Shown here in pieces: positions 49,417-64,000 of a DNA stretch of 64,000 nucleotides. The notes beneath the pieces were generated by a model. It saw only the letters and a program-made list of their open reading frames with translations, was not told the DNA's origin and searched no databases. The DNA lies in the NCBI RefSeq assembly GCF_014489615.1, contig NZ_CP060825.1, positions 4,226,501-4,290,500 of the forward strand, read 5' to 3'. Both the position numbers and the translations under genes were made by a program. The stretch's first letter is position 1. Each line of letters opens with the position of its first letter. The stretch comes from Streptomyces genisteinicus (GTDB taxonomy: Bacteria; Actinomycetota; Actinomycetes; Streptomycetales; Streptomycetaceae).

Positions 49417-50319
49417 GTGTCTGACGCGAACCTGAACGACTCCGCCCGGTCCGGCGAGAGCTTCGAGTCCACCGAGGACGAGCTCGAGATCGTCGAGGCG
49501 GCAGACGCTGTGGATCCGGACGAGGCCGAGGCCGCCGACGACGCCGCGGGCGAGGCCGCCGAGGACGCAGCACTGCACGCCGAGGACGAGTCCTCCGAAG
49601 ACGAGGACGACGAGTCCTCCGACGACGAGCCCGCCGGCGAGGACGACGAGGCCGCCGAGGCGGAGGCCGAGGACGAGCCCGCCGCCGAGCCCGAGGCCCC
49701 GGCCGACCCGATCGCCGCACTGCGTGACGAACTCCGCGGTCTGCCCGGCGAGTGGTACGTGATCCACACCTACGCGGGCTACGAGAAGCGCGTGAAGGCC
49801 AACCTGGAGCAGCGCGCCGTCTCGCTGAACGTCGAGGACTTCATCTACCAGGCCGAGGTCCCCGAGGAAGAGATCGTCCAGATCAAGAACGGCGAGCGCA
49901 AGAACGTCCGGCAGAACAAGCTGCCCGGTTACGTGCTCGTCCGCATGGACCTGACGAACGAGTCCTGGGGCGTCGTGCGCAACACGCCCGGTGTCACCGG
50001 CTTCGTGGGCAACGCCTACGACCCGTACCCGCTGACGCTGGACGAGATCGTCAAGATGCTCGCCCCGGAGGCCGAGGAGAAGGCCGCCCGCGAGGCCGCC
50101 GAGGCCGAGGGCAAGCCGGCTCCGGCCCGCAAGGTCGAGGTCCAGGTCCTGGACTTCGAGGTGGGCGACTCGGTCACCGTCACGGACGGTCCGTTCGCCA
50201 CCCTCCAGGCCACGATCAACGAGATCAACGCCGACTCGAAGAAGGTCAAGGGCCTCGTCGAGATCTTCGGCCGCGAGACCCCGGTCGAGCTGAGCTTCGA
50301 CCAGATCCAGAAGAACTGA
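49417..50319 (+). CDS. nusG: Transcription termination/antitermination protein NusG
   Basis: A 300-residue elongation factor that binds RNA polymerase and links it to Rho or the ribosome. The N-terminal 105 residues are a strongly acidic disordered extension (many Glu/Asp/Ala repeats), usual for actinobacteria. The NGN domain begins with GEWYVIHTYAGYEKRVKANL and includes PGYVLVRMDLTNESWGVVRN and TPGVTGFVGN. The KOW domain reads FEVGDSVTVTDGPFATLQAT through KVKGLVEIFGRETPVELSF. GTG start at 49417. A true terminator follows. Confidence 0.96.
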   Translation: MSDANLNDSARSGESFESTEDELEIVEAADAVDPDEAEAADDAAGEAAEDAALHAEDESSEDEDDESSDDEPAGEDDEAAEAEAEDEPAAEPEAPADPIAALRDELRGLPGEWYVIHTYAGYEKRVKANLEQRAVSLNVEDFIYQAEVPEEEIVQIKNGERKNVRQNKLPGYVLVRMDLTNESWGVVRNTPGVTGFVGNAYDPYPLTLDEIVKMLAPEAEEKAAREAAEAEGKPAPARKVEVQVLDFEVGDSVTVTDGPFATLQATINEINADSKKVKGLVEIFGRETPVELSFDQIQKN

Positions 50320-50343
50320 CCTTCTGGACACACGGCTTCCGAA

Positions 50344-50388
50344 CAGGTCGGACCGCCCATTCCGGGCTGTCTGACCTGCTCGGTTTTT
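50344..50388 (+). terminator. Intrinsic terminator after nusG with T-run
   Basis: The stem CAGGTCGGAC (50344-50353)/GTCTGACCTG (50369-50378) has one G-U pair and a 15-nt loop, followed by CTCGGTTTTT. It separates secE-nusG from rplK-rplA. Confidence 0.85.
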
Positions 50389-50484
50389 AGCCGCGCATGG
50401 ATACCCGTTATCGTTGTGCGGTATGCCTCCATCCGGATGACCGGACGGAGTGCCGAAAACTCTCACTAGACCCGGAGAGAGCAC

Positions 50485-50919
50485 ATGCCTCCCAAGAAGA
50501 AGAAGGTCACGGGGCTTATCAAGCTCCAGATCCAGGCCGGTGCGGCCAACCCGGCTCCGCCGGTCGGTCCCGCCCTGGGTCAGCACGGCGTCAACATCAT
50601 GGAGTTCTGCAAGGCCTACAACGCCGCGACCGAGTCGCAGCGTGGCATGGTCGTGCCGGTGGAGATCACGGTCTACGAGGACCGTTCCTTCACCTTCGTG
50701 ACCAAGACTCCGCCGGCCGCCAAGCTGATCCTCAAGGCCGCGGGTGTGGACAAGGGCTCCGGCGAGCCGCACAAGACCAAGGTCGCCAAGCTGACGCGCG
50801 ACCAGGTCCGTGACATCGCCACCACCAAGATGCCCGACCTGAACGCCAACGACCTGGACGCCGCCGAGAAGATCATCGCCGGCACCGCCCGTTCCATGGG
50901 CATCACGGTCGAGGGCTGA
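50485..50919 (+). CDS. rplK: 50S ribosomal protein L11
   Basis: A 144-residue large-subunit protein that binds the GTPase-associated 23S rRNA region, the target of thiostrepton, and is needed for RelA activation. The start [20 protein letters not shown] and the proline helix [20 protein letters not shown] are canonical. The C-terminal rRNA-binding domain ends in [18 protein letters not shown] precedes the ATG. It forms a two-gene unit with rplA, 105 bp downstream. Confidence 0.97.
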
Positions 50920-51024
50920 CAGTCCCCGTAAGACCTCAGTGGTAGGGCCAGCGCCGGCCCGCACCACGACTCCACACCTGAGCCGTGCGGCCGAGCCGCA
51001 TGGTGTTACTCCACAGGAGAAGAA

Positions 51025-51753
51025 GTGAAGCGCAGCAAGGCTCTCCGCGGCGCGGACGCCAAGGTCGACCGGGAGCGGAACTACGCCCCGCTCGAGGCCG
51101 TCCGTCTCGCCAAGGACACCGCCACCACCAAGTTCGACGGCACCGTCGAGGTCGCCTTCCGCCTGGGCGTCGACCCGCGCAAGGCCGACCAGATGGTCCG
51201 CGGCACCGTCAACCTTCCGCACGGCACCGGCAAGACCGCCCGGGTCCTGGTCTTCGCGACCGGTGACCGTGCTGCGGCCGCGGAAGCCGCGGGCGCCGAC
51301 ATCGTCGGCTCCGACGAACTGATCGACGAGATCTCCAAGGGCCAGCGCCTGAACGAGTTCGACGCGGTCGTCGCCACCCCGGACCTCATGGGCAAGGTCG
51401 GCCGCCTGGGCCGCGTGCTCGGTCCGCGTGGTCTGATGCCGAACCCGAAGACCGGCACCGTCACCATGGACGTCGCCAAGGCCGTCAACGAGATCAAGGG
51501 CGGCAAGATCGAGTTCCGCGTCGACAAGCACTCGAACCTGCACTTCATCATCGGCAAGGTCTCCTTCGACGAGACGAAGCTGGTCGAGAACTACGCGGCG
51601 GCGCTGGACGAGATCCTCCGTCTGAAGCCGTCCGCCGCCAAGGGCCGCTACATCAAGAAGGCGACCCTGACGACGACGATGGGCCCCGGCATCCCGCTGG
51701 ACTCCAACCGCACCCGCAACCTCCTCGTCGAGGAGGACCCGGCCGCCGTCTGA
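51025..51753 (+). CDS. rplA: 50S ribosomal protein L1
   Basis: A 242-residue L1-stalk protein that helps release deacylated tRNA and, in many bacteria, represses its own operon. Motifs: TKFDGTVEVAFRLGVDPRKA, VNLPHGTGKTARVLVFATGD, LGPRGLMPNPKTGTVT and VDKHSNLHFIIGKVSFDETK. GTG start with AGGAGAAG upstream. Full length. It is followed by a strong terminator at 51789. Confidence 0.97.
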   Translation: MKRSKALRGADAKVDRERNYAPLEAVRLAKDTATTKFDGTVEVAFRLGVDPRKADQMVRGTVNLPHGTGKTARVLVFATGDRAAAAEAAGADIVGSDELIDEISKGQRLNEFDAVVATPDLMGKVGRLGRVLGPRGLMPNPKTGTVTMDVAKAVNEIKGGKIEFRVDKHSNLHFIIGKVSFDETKLVENYAAALDEILRLKPSAAKGRYIKKATLTTTMGPGIPLDSNRTRNLLVEEDPAAV

Positions 51754-51788
51754 TCCCAGGACGGCAGTCGCGGGTCTCGCGTCTGAAG

Positions 51789-51838
51789 AACCGGCCCCCA
51801 CCGCGCAGTTGAGCGGTGGGGGCCGGTTTCTCCTTTCT
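51789..51838 (+). terminator. Terminator after rplA, 16-bp perfect stem with T-rich tail
   Basis: The arms 51789-51804 and 51813-51828 are exact reverse complements with an 8-nt loop, followed by TCTCCTTTCT. It lies 35 bp after the rplA stop. Confidence 0.9.
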
Positions 51839-51900
51839 CTGCCGTGGTACCCGTGAGTTACGGTTGAAGAGTTCGCAAAGTGACGACCAGGGGTGGGGAA

Positions 51901-52854
51901 ATGAGCAAGTCGGTCATGAGGCGCGCGGGTGTCGCGGTGACGGCCCTCGCGGTGATCGCCGGTGTCGCCGGCTGTCAGGGCGATGACAAGAAGGCCGCCG
52001 ACGCGCCCGCGGCCAAGGCGAGGACGCAGGACCGCACGGCGGCCACGAAGGCCCTCACCGCGGCCTACGAGAAGACCTCCGAGGCCAAGTCCGCCAAGGT
52101 CCGCATGACGATGACGATGCCCGCCTCGATGGAGGGCGGCGGCGACTTCGAGATGACGGGCGTCATGGGCTGGGAGCCGACGCTCATGGACATGACGGTG
52201 AAGGGCGACGCGTTCCAGAGCGAGCCCGGCGACCCCGAGCAGATGCGCATGCTCATGGTCGACAACGTCATGTACATGGACATGGGCGCCGAGGCCGCCA
52301 AGGACATGGACGGCAAGCGCTGGATGAAGATGGACATCGGCGCCATCGCGGAGCAGTCCGGTGACAAGGAACTGCAGAAGCAGATGACCGGCGGCCTGGA
52401 GAACATGAACCAGGACCCGTCCCAGCAGCTCGCCGTCCTGCTCGACTCGCCCAACCTGAAGCACGTGGGCTCCGAGAAGGTCGGCGGCGTCGACACGGAC
52501 CACTACAAGGGCTCGCTGACCGTCGCCGAGATGATCGACGCCAACGGATCCCTGGACGTGCTCTCCGACGAGGAGCGCAAGAGCTTCCTGGAGGGCGTCG
52601 AGAAGGCCGGTATCGAGGGCTACGACATCGAGGTCTGGGTCGACGGGGACGGCTACCCGGCGAAGATGAACGTCGGCATGGACAGCCCCGAGGGCGCCGT
52701 GACGATCGTCTCCGAGTACTCCGACTACGGCGCGAAGGCCACCGTGCAGACCCCGCCGGCCGGCGAGACCGTCGACCTGATGGAGATGCTCGGCGAGATC
52801 GGCGAGGGCCTGGGCGCCGCCGAGGACGCCCAGTCGGACTCGGCCGCTTCCTGA
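51901..52854 (+). CDS. LppX/LprG-like lipoprotein
   Basis: A 317-residue secreted lipoprotein. The signal (MSKSVMRRAGVAVTALAVIA) ends in the lipobox GVAGC with the lipidated Cys around residue 24. The mature part resembles LppX/LprAFG-type half-barrels: SEAKSAKVRMTMTMPASM, MYMDMGAEAAKDMDGKRWMK and VDTDHYKGSLTVAEMI, unusually rich in Met. ATG 51901 is preferred over an in-frame ATG seven codons earlier because a GGGGTGGGG leader precedes it and the signal starts there. Function unknown; mycobacterial relatives carry lipids. It sits between rplA and rplJ as one or two lipoprotein genes do in other Streptomyces. Confidence 0.88.
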   Translation: MSKSVMRRAGVAVTALAVIAGVAGCQGDDKKAADAPAAKARTQDRTAATKALTAAYEKTSEAKSAKVRMTMTMPASMEGGGDFEMTGVMGWEPTLMDMTVKGDAFQSEPGDPEQMRMLMVDNVMYMDMGAEAAKDMDGKRWMKMDIGAIAEQSGDKELQKQMTGGLENMNQDPSQQLAVLLDSPNLKHVGSEKVGGVDTDHYKGSLTVAEMIDANGSLDVLSDEERKSFLEGVEKAGIEGYDIEVWVDGDGYPAKMNVGMDSPEGAVTIVSEYSDYGAKATVQTPPAGETVDLMEMLGEIGEGLGAAEDAQSDSAAS

Positions 52855-52905
52855 CCCGCGGCTTCCGCAGCTTCCGCCGGTCCCACCGGCGGGAGTTGAC
52901 CGGAT

Positions 52906-52935
52906 TTGCCTGACGGGGATCCGTTCCCGTACTCT
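52906..52935 (+). promoter_or_regulatory. Candidate rplJ-rplL promoter
   Basis: TTGCCT (52906-52911) and TACTCT (52930-52935) are 18 bp apart; a TTGACC (52896-52901) just upstream is an alternative -35. The start point would be near 52942, giving a leader of about 215 nt before rplJ. Confidence 0.6.
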
Positions 52936-52941
52936 TCCACA

Positions 52942-53156
52942 GAAGCCAAAGACCGCTGGTCGTTGCCGTGCTCTCCTCCGAGGGTCCGGTGGCCGAAGGA
53001 TCCGCTCAGAGCGGACGACCCGCGCAGGTGACTGTGGAAAGCTCCCGGACGGTTTTCGCCCAGGTCGAGCTACGCCCCGTGCGCCTGCGCCGGGGCGTTT
53101 CGTTTTGTTCAGCCCCTTCTGAGCGGTCCTCATCACCCGGAAGGAGGCCGACGCTC
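52942..53156 (+). ncRNA. rplJ leader (L10-type autoregulatory leader)
   Basis: About 215 nt of untranslated leader between the predicted promoter and rplJ, in the place where Rfam-type L10 leaders occur. In such leaders the L10(L12)4 complex binds a bent stem to repress its own operon. The leader ends with an intrinsic-terminator hairpin (53072-53106). The exact L10 binding fold was not derived; assignment is by position plus the terminator. Confidence 0.55.
53072..53106 (+). terminator. Attenuator in the rplJ leader
   Basis: ACGCCCCG (53072-53079) and CGGGGCGT (53091-53098) form a perfect 8-bp stem with an 11-nt loop, followed by TTCGTTTT. Placed 50 bp before rplJ, it can abort transcription when the leader folds that way. 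Confidence 0.75.
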
Positions 53157-53687
53157 ATGGCAAGGCCCGACAAGGCTGCCGCGGTAGCCGAGCTCGCGGA
53201 GCAGTTCCGCAGCTCGAACGCCGCTGTGCTGACCGAGTACCGGGGTCTCACCGTGGCGCAGCTCAAGACGCTGCGTCGTTCGCTCGGTGAGAACGCCCAG
53301 TACGCCGTGGTGAAGAACACGCTGACCAAGATTGCGGCCAATGAGGCCGGGATCACCTCGCTCGACGACCACTTCGCTGGTCCGACGGCGGTTGCCTTCA
53401 TCACCGGTGACCCGGTGGAGTCGGCGAAGGGTCTTCGTGACTTCGCCAAGGACAACCCGAACCTGATCATCAAGGGCGGTGTCCTTGACGGCAAGGCGCT
53501 GTCCGCCGATGAGATCAAGAAGCTCGCGGACCTCGAGTCCCGCGAGGTTCTGCTCGCCAAGCTGGCGGGCGCCTTCAAGGGCAAGCAGACGCAGACTGCT
53601 CAGCTCTTCCAGGCGCTTCCCTCGAAGTTCGTCCGCACCGCGGAGGCGCTTCGTGCCAAGCAGGCCGAGCAGGGCGGTGCCGAGTAA
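53157..53687 (+). CDS. rplJ: 50S ribosomal protein L10
   Basis: A 176-residue protein anchoring L7/L12 dimers to the ribosome stalk. The rRNA-binding N-domain shows ARPDKAAAVAELAEQFRSSN and TEYRGLTVAQLKTLRRSLGE; NTLTKIAANEAGI is typical. The C-terminal helix after KLAGAFKGKQTQTAQLFQAL binds L12. ATG 53157 with AAGGAGG 9 nt upstream. It precedes rplL by 111 bp. Confidence 0.97.
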   Translation: MARPDKAAAVAELAEQFRSSNAAVLTEYRGLTVAQLKTLRRSLGENAQYAVVKNTLTKIAANEAGITSLDDHFAGPTAVAFITGDPVESAKGLRDFAKDNPNLIIKGGVLDGKALSADEIKKLADLESREVLLAKLAGAFKGKQTQTAQLFQALPSKFVRTAEALRAKQAEQGGAE

Positions 53688-53798
53688 CTCGGCTCGCGCA
53701 ATGATCCGCGCCGACCAGGAGCGGGTCGCAGCGGGCCGAAATGTACGCCCGCCTACATGTACACACGGCACCAGCCGAATGAGTGGAAGGACGCCATC

Positions 53799-54179
53799 AT
53801 GGCGAAGCTGTCCCAGGACGACCTGCTCGCGCAGTTCGAAGAGATGACCCTCATCGAGCTCTCCGAGTTCGTGAAGGCCTTCGAGGAGAAGTTCGACGTC
53901 ACCGCCGCCGCGGCCGTCGCCGCCGCCCCGGCCGGCCCCGCCGCCGCTGCCGAGGCCGTCGAGGAGCAGGACGAGTTCGACGTCATCCTCACCGGCGCCG
54001 GCGAGAAGAAGATCCAGGTCATCAAGGTCGTGCGTGAGCTGACCTCCCTCGGCCTGAAGGAGGCCAAGGACCTCGTCGACGGCACCCCGAAGCCGGTCCT
54101 CGAGAAGGTCGCCAAGGAGGCCGCGGAGAAGGCTGCCGAGTCCCTCAAGGCCGCCGGCGCCTCCGTCGAGGTCAAGTGA
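53799..54179 (+). CDS. rplL: 50S ribosomal protein L7/L12
   Basis: A 126-residue acidic stalk protein that recruits translation factors. The N-terminal dimerisation domain MAKLSQDDLLAQFEEMTLIE is followed by an Ala/Pro hinge (AAAAVAAAPAGPAAAAEAVE) and the factor-binding domain EKKIQVIKVVRELTSLGLKE with DLVDGTPKPVLE. ATG 53799 has GGAAGGA upstream; a longer in-frame start (53757) adds a non-homologous stretch. A strong hairpin follows. Confidence 0.97.
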   Translation: MAKLSQDDLLAQFEEMTLIELSEFVKAFEEKFDVTAAAAVAAAPAGPAAAAEAVEEQDEFDVILTGAGEKKIQVIKVVRELTSLGLKEAKDLVDGTPKPVLEKVAKEAAEKAAESLKAAGASVEVK

Positions 54180-54253
54180 CCTCACGAGTCCCCGTGACTC
54201 ACTGAGCGTGCGCGTCGGGAGCCCGCCGGCTCCCGGTGTGTAACGCACGCACA

Positions 54254-54291
54254 CCGAAGGGCGATCATCCAACCGGGTGGTCGCCCTTCGG
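54254..54291 (+). terminator. Hairpin after rplL, 17-bp stem with two G-U pairs
   Basis: The arms 54254-54270 and 54275-54291 close a 4-nt loop (AACC). It starts 74 bp after the rplL stop. In bacteria this is the site where rplJL and rpoBC expression is partially separated, so it is probably an attenuator. Confidence 0.75.
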
Positions 54292-54796
54292 CATGCCGGT
54301 GGGCGGGCGGCGGCTGCCTTGCTCTTCCCGCTGCGGGAGGTAGGGTGATCATGGCCGTTCGCGGAGTGAATCCGCAGGCAGACGCCCCTGCCGCGGTGGC
54401 CGGCAGGCGTCCCCGGGCGCCCGCTCGGGGGCAGGGGGCCTTGACGAACCGCACGCAGCGCGCAATTCTCAGGACGCGTCGCCACAACGATCCGGATCCG
54501 AGGCATGGATCGGCGACCGAACGGGCAGTATCGATGTGCGCCTCACGGCGCATAAGTTCGCGGAGTTGAGTAAGACGAAGGGTCTCGTGTCTTCCGAAAA
54601 CCGGGACTGGACATCAGTGGGCCATGTGGCTACACTGACCCTTTGCGCTGCCTGTTAGCTGCCCCCTGCCCGTCACCAGGGGCATCTCCATACCTGAGCA
54701 TCGACCGAAAACAAGCCCCGACCTGGGCCTTCTTTCGACGCACAGCATGGGACCGGTACGCGCGTAGTGAGTCCGAGCCCTCGGAAGGACCCCCTC
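54292..54796. other. rpoB upstream and leader region
   Basis: About 505 bp between the rplL hairpin and the rpoB start. It contains the rpoB promoter (54608-54636), followed by an untranslated leader of about 150 nt with a short GC hairpin near 54660-54685. No coding function is apparent in it. Confidence 0.5.
54608..54636 (+). promoter_or_regulatory. Candidate rpoB promoter TGGACA-N17-TACACT
   Basis: TGGACA (54608-54613) and TACACT (54631-54636) are 17 bp apart, close to the vegetative sigma consensus. Predicted start near 54643, leaving about 154 nt of leader. This gives rpoBC a promoter independent of rplJL. Confidence 0.7.
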
Positions 54797-58282
<3,486 letters not shown>

Positions 58283-58288
58283 CGGGCC

Positions 58289-58322
58289 CGGTGGGGGGCT
58301 TCCGAAAGGGAGCCCCCCACCG
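58289..58322 (+). terminator. Hairpin in the rpoB-rpoC intergenic region
   Basis: The arms 58289-58300 and 58311-58322 form a perfect 12-bp stem with a 10-nt loop (TCCGAAAGGG), starting 6 bp after the rpoB stop. There is no T-run. In a co-transcribed pair it is more likely an RNA processing or stability element than a full terminator. Confidence 0.55.
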
Positions 58323-58407
58323 TCCCCGGGACCGTACAGACCACTGATACAGAGCCCTTTTCCGCTGACGCGGAGGGCACAACCCCGAAAGAGGGATTGA
58401 CGAAAAA

Positions 58408-62310
<3,903 letters not shown>

Positions 62311-62324
62311 GGCGTGAGCCACGT

Positions 62325-62363
62325 CCGGAGGGCGGTCATCCCGTGGGGATGGCCGCCCTCCGG
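62325..62363 (+). terminator. Terminator after rpoC, 17-bp stem
   Basis: The arms 62325-62341 and 62347-62363 pair with a single G-U, loop of 5 nt, 14 bp after the rpoC stop. Confidence 0.85.
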
Positions 62364-62523
62364 CGTTCCGGGCCTCGGAGGGGCGTCCGCCGGCCGCGGC
62401 GCCGGGGAAGGCGCACGACGTCCGTGCGCGGGACGGAGAGGGGCGGCGCCGGGCCCGCACGGGCCGTTCCCGGGGGAGCGGGGGCCGTAACCGTCCGCCG
62501 CTCGGTGCGCGAGGCCATTTGTT

Positions 62524-62552
62524 TTGACCGATGCGAGTGCGATAGGTACGCT
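62524..62552 (+). promoter_or_regulatory. Candidate promoter of the rpsL-rpsG-fusA (str) operon
   Basis: TTGACC (62524-62529) and TACGCT (62547-62552) have a 17-bp spacer; an overlapping TAGGTA is an alternative -10. Predicted start near 62559. It matches the vegetative promoter pattern of Streptomyces ribosomal operons. Confidence 0.7.
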
Positions 62553-62744
62553 CAGACCTTGTGCCTGGGGTGTGCCTGGGCTCGTGTGCGTGTCCTCAAC
62601 CGCACCGCGAGTCCGAGACCGGCCACCGCAATCTGCGCCGTTTCCGCCTTGCGCGGAGGTTCGCAGTATTCGACACACCCGACCGCGTGGGTCGGCGACG
62701 TTCCAGGTTAGTTTCACGGACGGCACACAGAAACCGGAGAAGTA

Positions 62745-63116
62745 GTGCCTACGATCCAGCAGCTGGTCCGCAAGGGCCGGCAGGACAAGGTCGAGAAGAA
62801 CAAGACGCCCGCACTCGAGGGTTCCCCTCAGCGCCGCGGCGTCTGCACGCGTGTGTTCACGACCACCCCGAAGAAGCCGAACTCGGCCCTCCGTAAGGTC
62901 GCGCGTGTGCGTCTGACCTCCGGTATCGAGGTCACGGCCTACATCCCGGGTGAGGGACACAACCTGCAGGAGCACTCCATCGTGCTCGTGCGTGGTGGCC
63001 GTGTGAAGGACCTGCCGGGTGTTCGCTACAAGATCATCCGCGGTTCGCTCGACACCCAGGGTGTCAAGAACCGCAAGCAGGCCCGCAGCCGCTACGGCGC
63101 CAAGAAGGAGAAGTAA
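62745..63116 (+). CDS. rpsL: 30S ribosomal protein S12
   Basis: A 123-residue decoding-centre protein. The conserved segments are MPTIQQLVRKGRQDKVEKNK, FTTTPKKPNSALRKVARVRL and LVRGGRVKDLPGVRYKIIRG. The lysines at the streptomycin-resistance positions (E. coli 42/87, or 43/88 with Met) are both wild type, so no streptomycin resistance allele is present. GTG start with GGAGAAG 5-6 nt upstream. The rpsG gene follows after 2 bp. Confidence 0.97.
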   Translation: MPTIQQLVRKGRQDKVEKNKTPALEGSPQRRGVCTRVFTTTPKKPNSALRKVARVRLTSGIEVTAYIPGEGHNLQEHSIVLVRGGRVKDLPGVRYKIIRGSLDTQGVKNRKQARSRYGAKKEK

Positions 63117-63118
63117 GA

Positions 63119-63589
63119 ATGCCTCGTAAGGGCCCCGCCCCGAAGCGCCCGGTCATCATCGACCCGGTCTACGGTTCTCCTCTGGTGACCTCGCTCATCA
63201 ACAAGATCCTGCTGAACGGCAAGCGTTCCACCGCCGAGCGGATCGTCTACGGCGCCATGGAGGGTCTTCGCGAGAAGACCGGCGCCGACCCGGTCATCAC
63301 GCTGAAGCGCGCTCTCGAGAACGTCAAGCCGTCCCTCGAGGTCAAGTCCCGCCGTGTCGGTGGCGCCACCTACCAGGTGCCGATCGAGGTCAAGCCGGGC
63401 CGCGCCTCCACCCTCGCGCTGCGCTGGGTCGTGGGTTACTCCCGCGCCCGCCGCGAGAAGACCATGACCGAGCGCCTCATGAACGAACTGCTCGACGCCT
63501 CCAACGGCCTCGGCGCTTCGGTCAAGAAGCGTGAGGACACGCACAAGATGGCCGAGTCCAACAAGGCCTTCGCGCACTACCGCTGGTAG
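63119..63589 (+). CDS. rpsG: 30S ribosomal protein S7
   Basis: A 156-residue assembly-initiating protein of the small-subunit head. It begins MPRKGPAPKRPVIIDPVYGS and has NKILLNGKRSTAERIVYGAM, KSRRVGGATYQVPIEVKPGR and MAESNKAFAHYRW at the C-terminus. ATG 63119 is 2 bp after the rpsL stop, inside an AAGGAGAAG ribosome site. Full length. Confidence 0.97.
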   Translation: MPRKGPAPKRPVIIDPVYGSPLVTSLINKILLNGKRSTAERIVYGAMEGLREKTGADPVITLKRALENVKPSLEVKSRRVGGATYQVPIEVKPGRASTLALRWVVGYSRARREKTMTERLMNELLDASNGLGASVKKREDTHKMAESNKAFAHYRW

Positions 63590-63627
63590 TCGCTACCCCC
63601 ATCGAGACCGAGAGAAGACTGAGCCAT

Positions 63628-64000
<373 letters not shown>

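Larger units (their letters stand above)
62311..62744. other. rpoC-rpsL intergenic region
   Basis: 434 bp with the rpoC terminator at the left, a GC-rich stretch (62364-62515) in which I see nothing, the rpsL promoter at 62524-62552 and about 185 nt of leader. No gene is evident. Confidence 0.5.

Noticed and set aside
51880..51900. Upstream ATG as the start of the LppX-like lipoprotein
   Set aside because: It adds seven hydrophilic residues before a good signal peptide and lacks a ribosome site; the ATG at 51901 fits better.
62745..63116. Possible streptomycin-resistance allele of rpsL, in view of the unusual rpoB
   Set aside because: The lysines in TTTPKKPNS and RVKDLPG are wild type, as are the neighbouring residues.

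Overview
The window is a contiguous piece of a very GC-rich actinobacterial chromosome. Gene content, gene order, GTG/TTG starts and codon use all point to Streptomyces or a close relative. The order korAB, two-component genes, a second nuo cluster, htpX, tRNA genes, rpmG, hadAB, murB, add, aspC, tRNA-Trp, secE-nusG-rplK-rplA, rplJ-rplL, rpoB-rpoC, rpsL-rpsG-fusA is the core-chromosome order I know from Streptomyces (S. coelicolor numbers around SCO4580-SCO4661, from memory). I see no phage, IS element, CRISPR array or biosynthetic cluster.

Layout. (1) 1-7.7 kb is accessory catabolism: the start of a sulfonate/nitrate-type substrate-binding lipoprotein (cut by the left edge), a 2x[4Fe-4S] ferredoxin, a GntR/UTRA regulator, an AraC regulator with a secreted intradiol dioxygenase fused to a carbohydrate-binding module, fumarylacetoacetase, and a CocE-type protein lacking its catalytic serine. 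(2) 8.0-16.4 kb holds a trans-polyprenyl diphosphate synthase, a LolA-like protein, a secreted M28 aminopeptidase with a P-domain, a divergent VOC/CGNR pair sharing a 21-bp palindromic promoter, RarD, and a divergent NmrA-type reductase/HxlR pair. (3) 16.4-33.8 kb is energy metabolism: 2-oxoacid:ferredoxin oxidoreductase korAB, a response regulator with two paralogous histidine kinases, and a tightly overlapping nuoABCHIJKLMN operon with no nuoD, E, F or G. (4) 33.9-40.2 kb holds HtpX, YccF, an ogt-alkB alkylation-repair pair, YajQ, tRNA-Tyr, a GyrI-like protein, an NAD-binding protein and a degenerate cytosine-deaminase-like amidohydrolase. (5) 40.6-64 kb is the information-processing core: tRNA-Thr, tRNA-Met, rpmG, hadAB, a TetR/MFS pair, murB, add, aspC, tRNA-Trp, secE, nusG, ribosomal proteins, rpoBC, rpsL, rpsG and the start of fusA (cut by the right edge).

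How the genes may work together. KorAB makes reduced ferredoxin, and the adjacent partial complex I lacks the NADH-oxidising module. A ferredoxin-fed, proton-pumping module that borrows or lacks NuoD is a reasonable hypothesis, not proven by the sequence. The polyprenyl synthase probably supplies the menaquinone side chain. The rplJ leader, the rpoB promoter with its long leader, and the hairpins between rplL, rpoB and rpoC mark the expected control points of the transcription/translation operons.

Most unusual observations: RpoB carries Asn at position 442 (E. coli 531), where rifamycin-sensitive bacteria have Ser; nuoD is missing and NuoC has a long disordered tail; two enzyme-family proteins have lost canonical catalytic residues; and two regulators have clear palindromic operators overlapping apparently leaderless promoters. 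No wholly new multi-gene system is evident. Family assignments come from reading the translated sequences without database searches.
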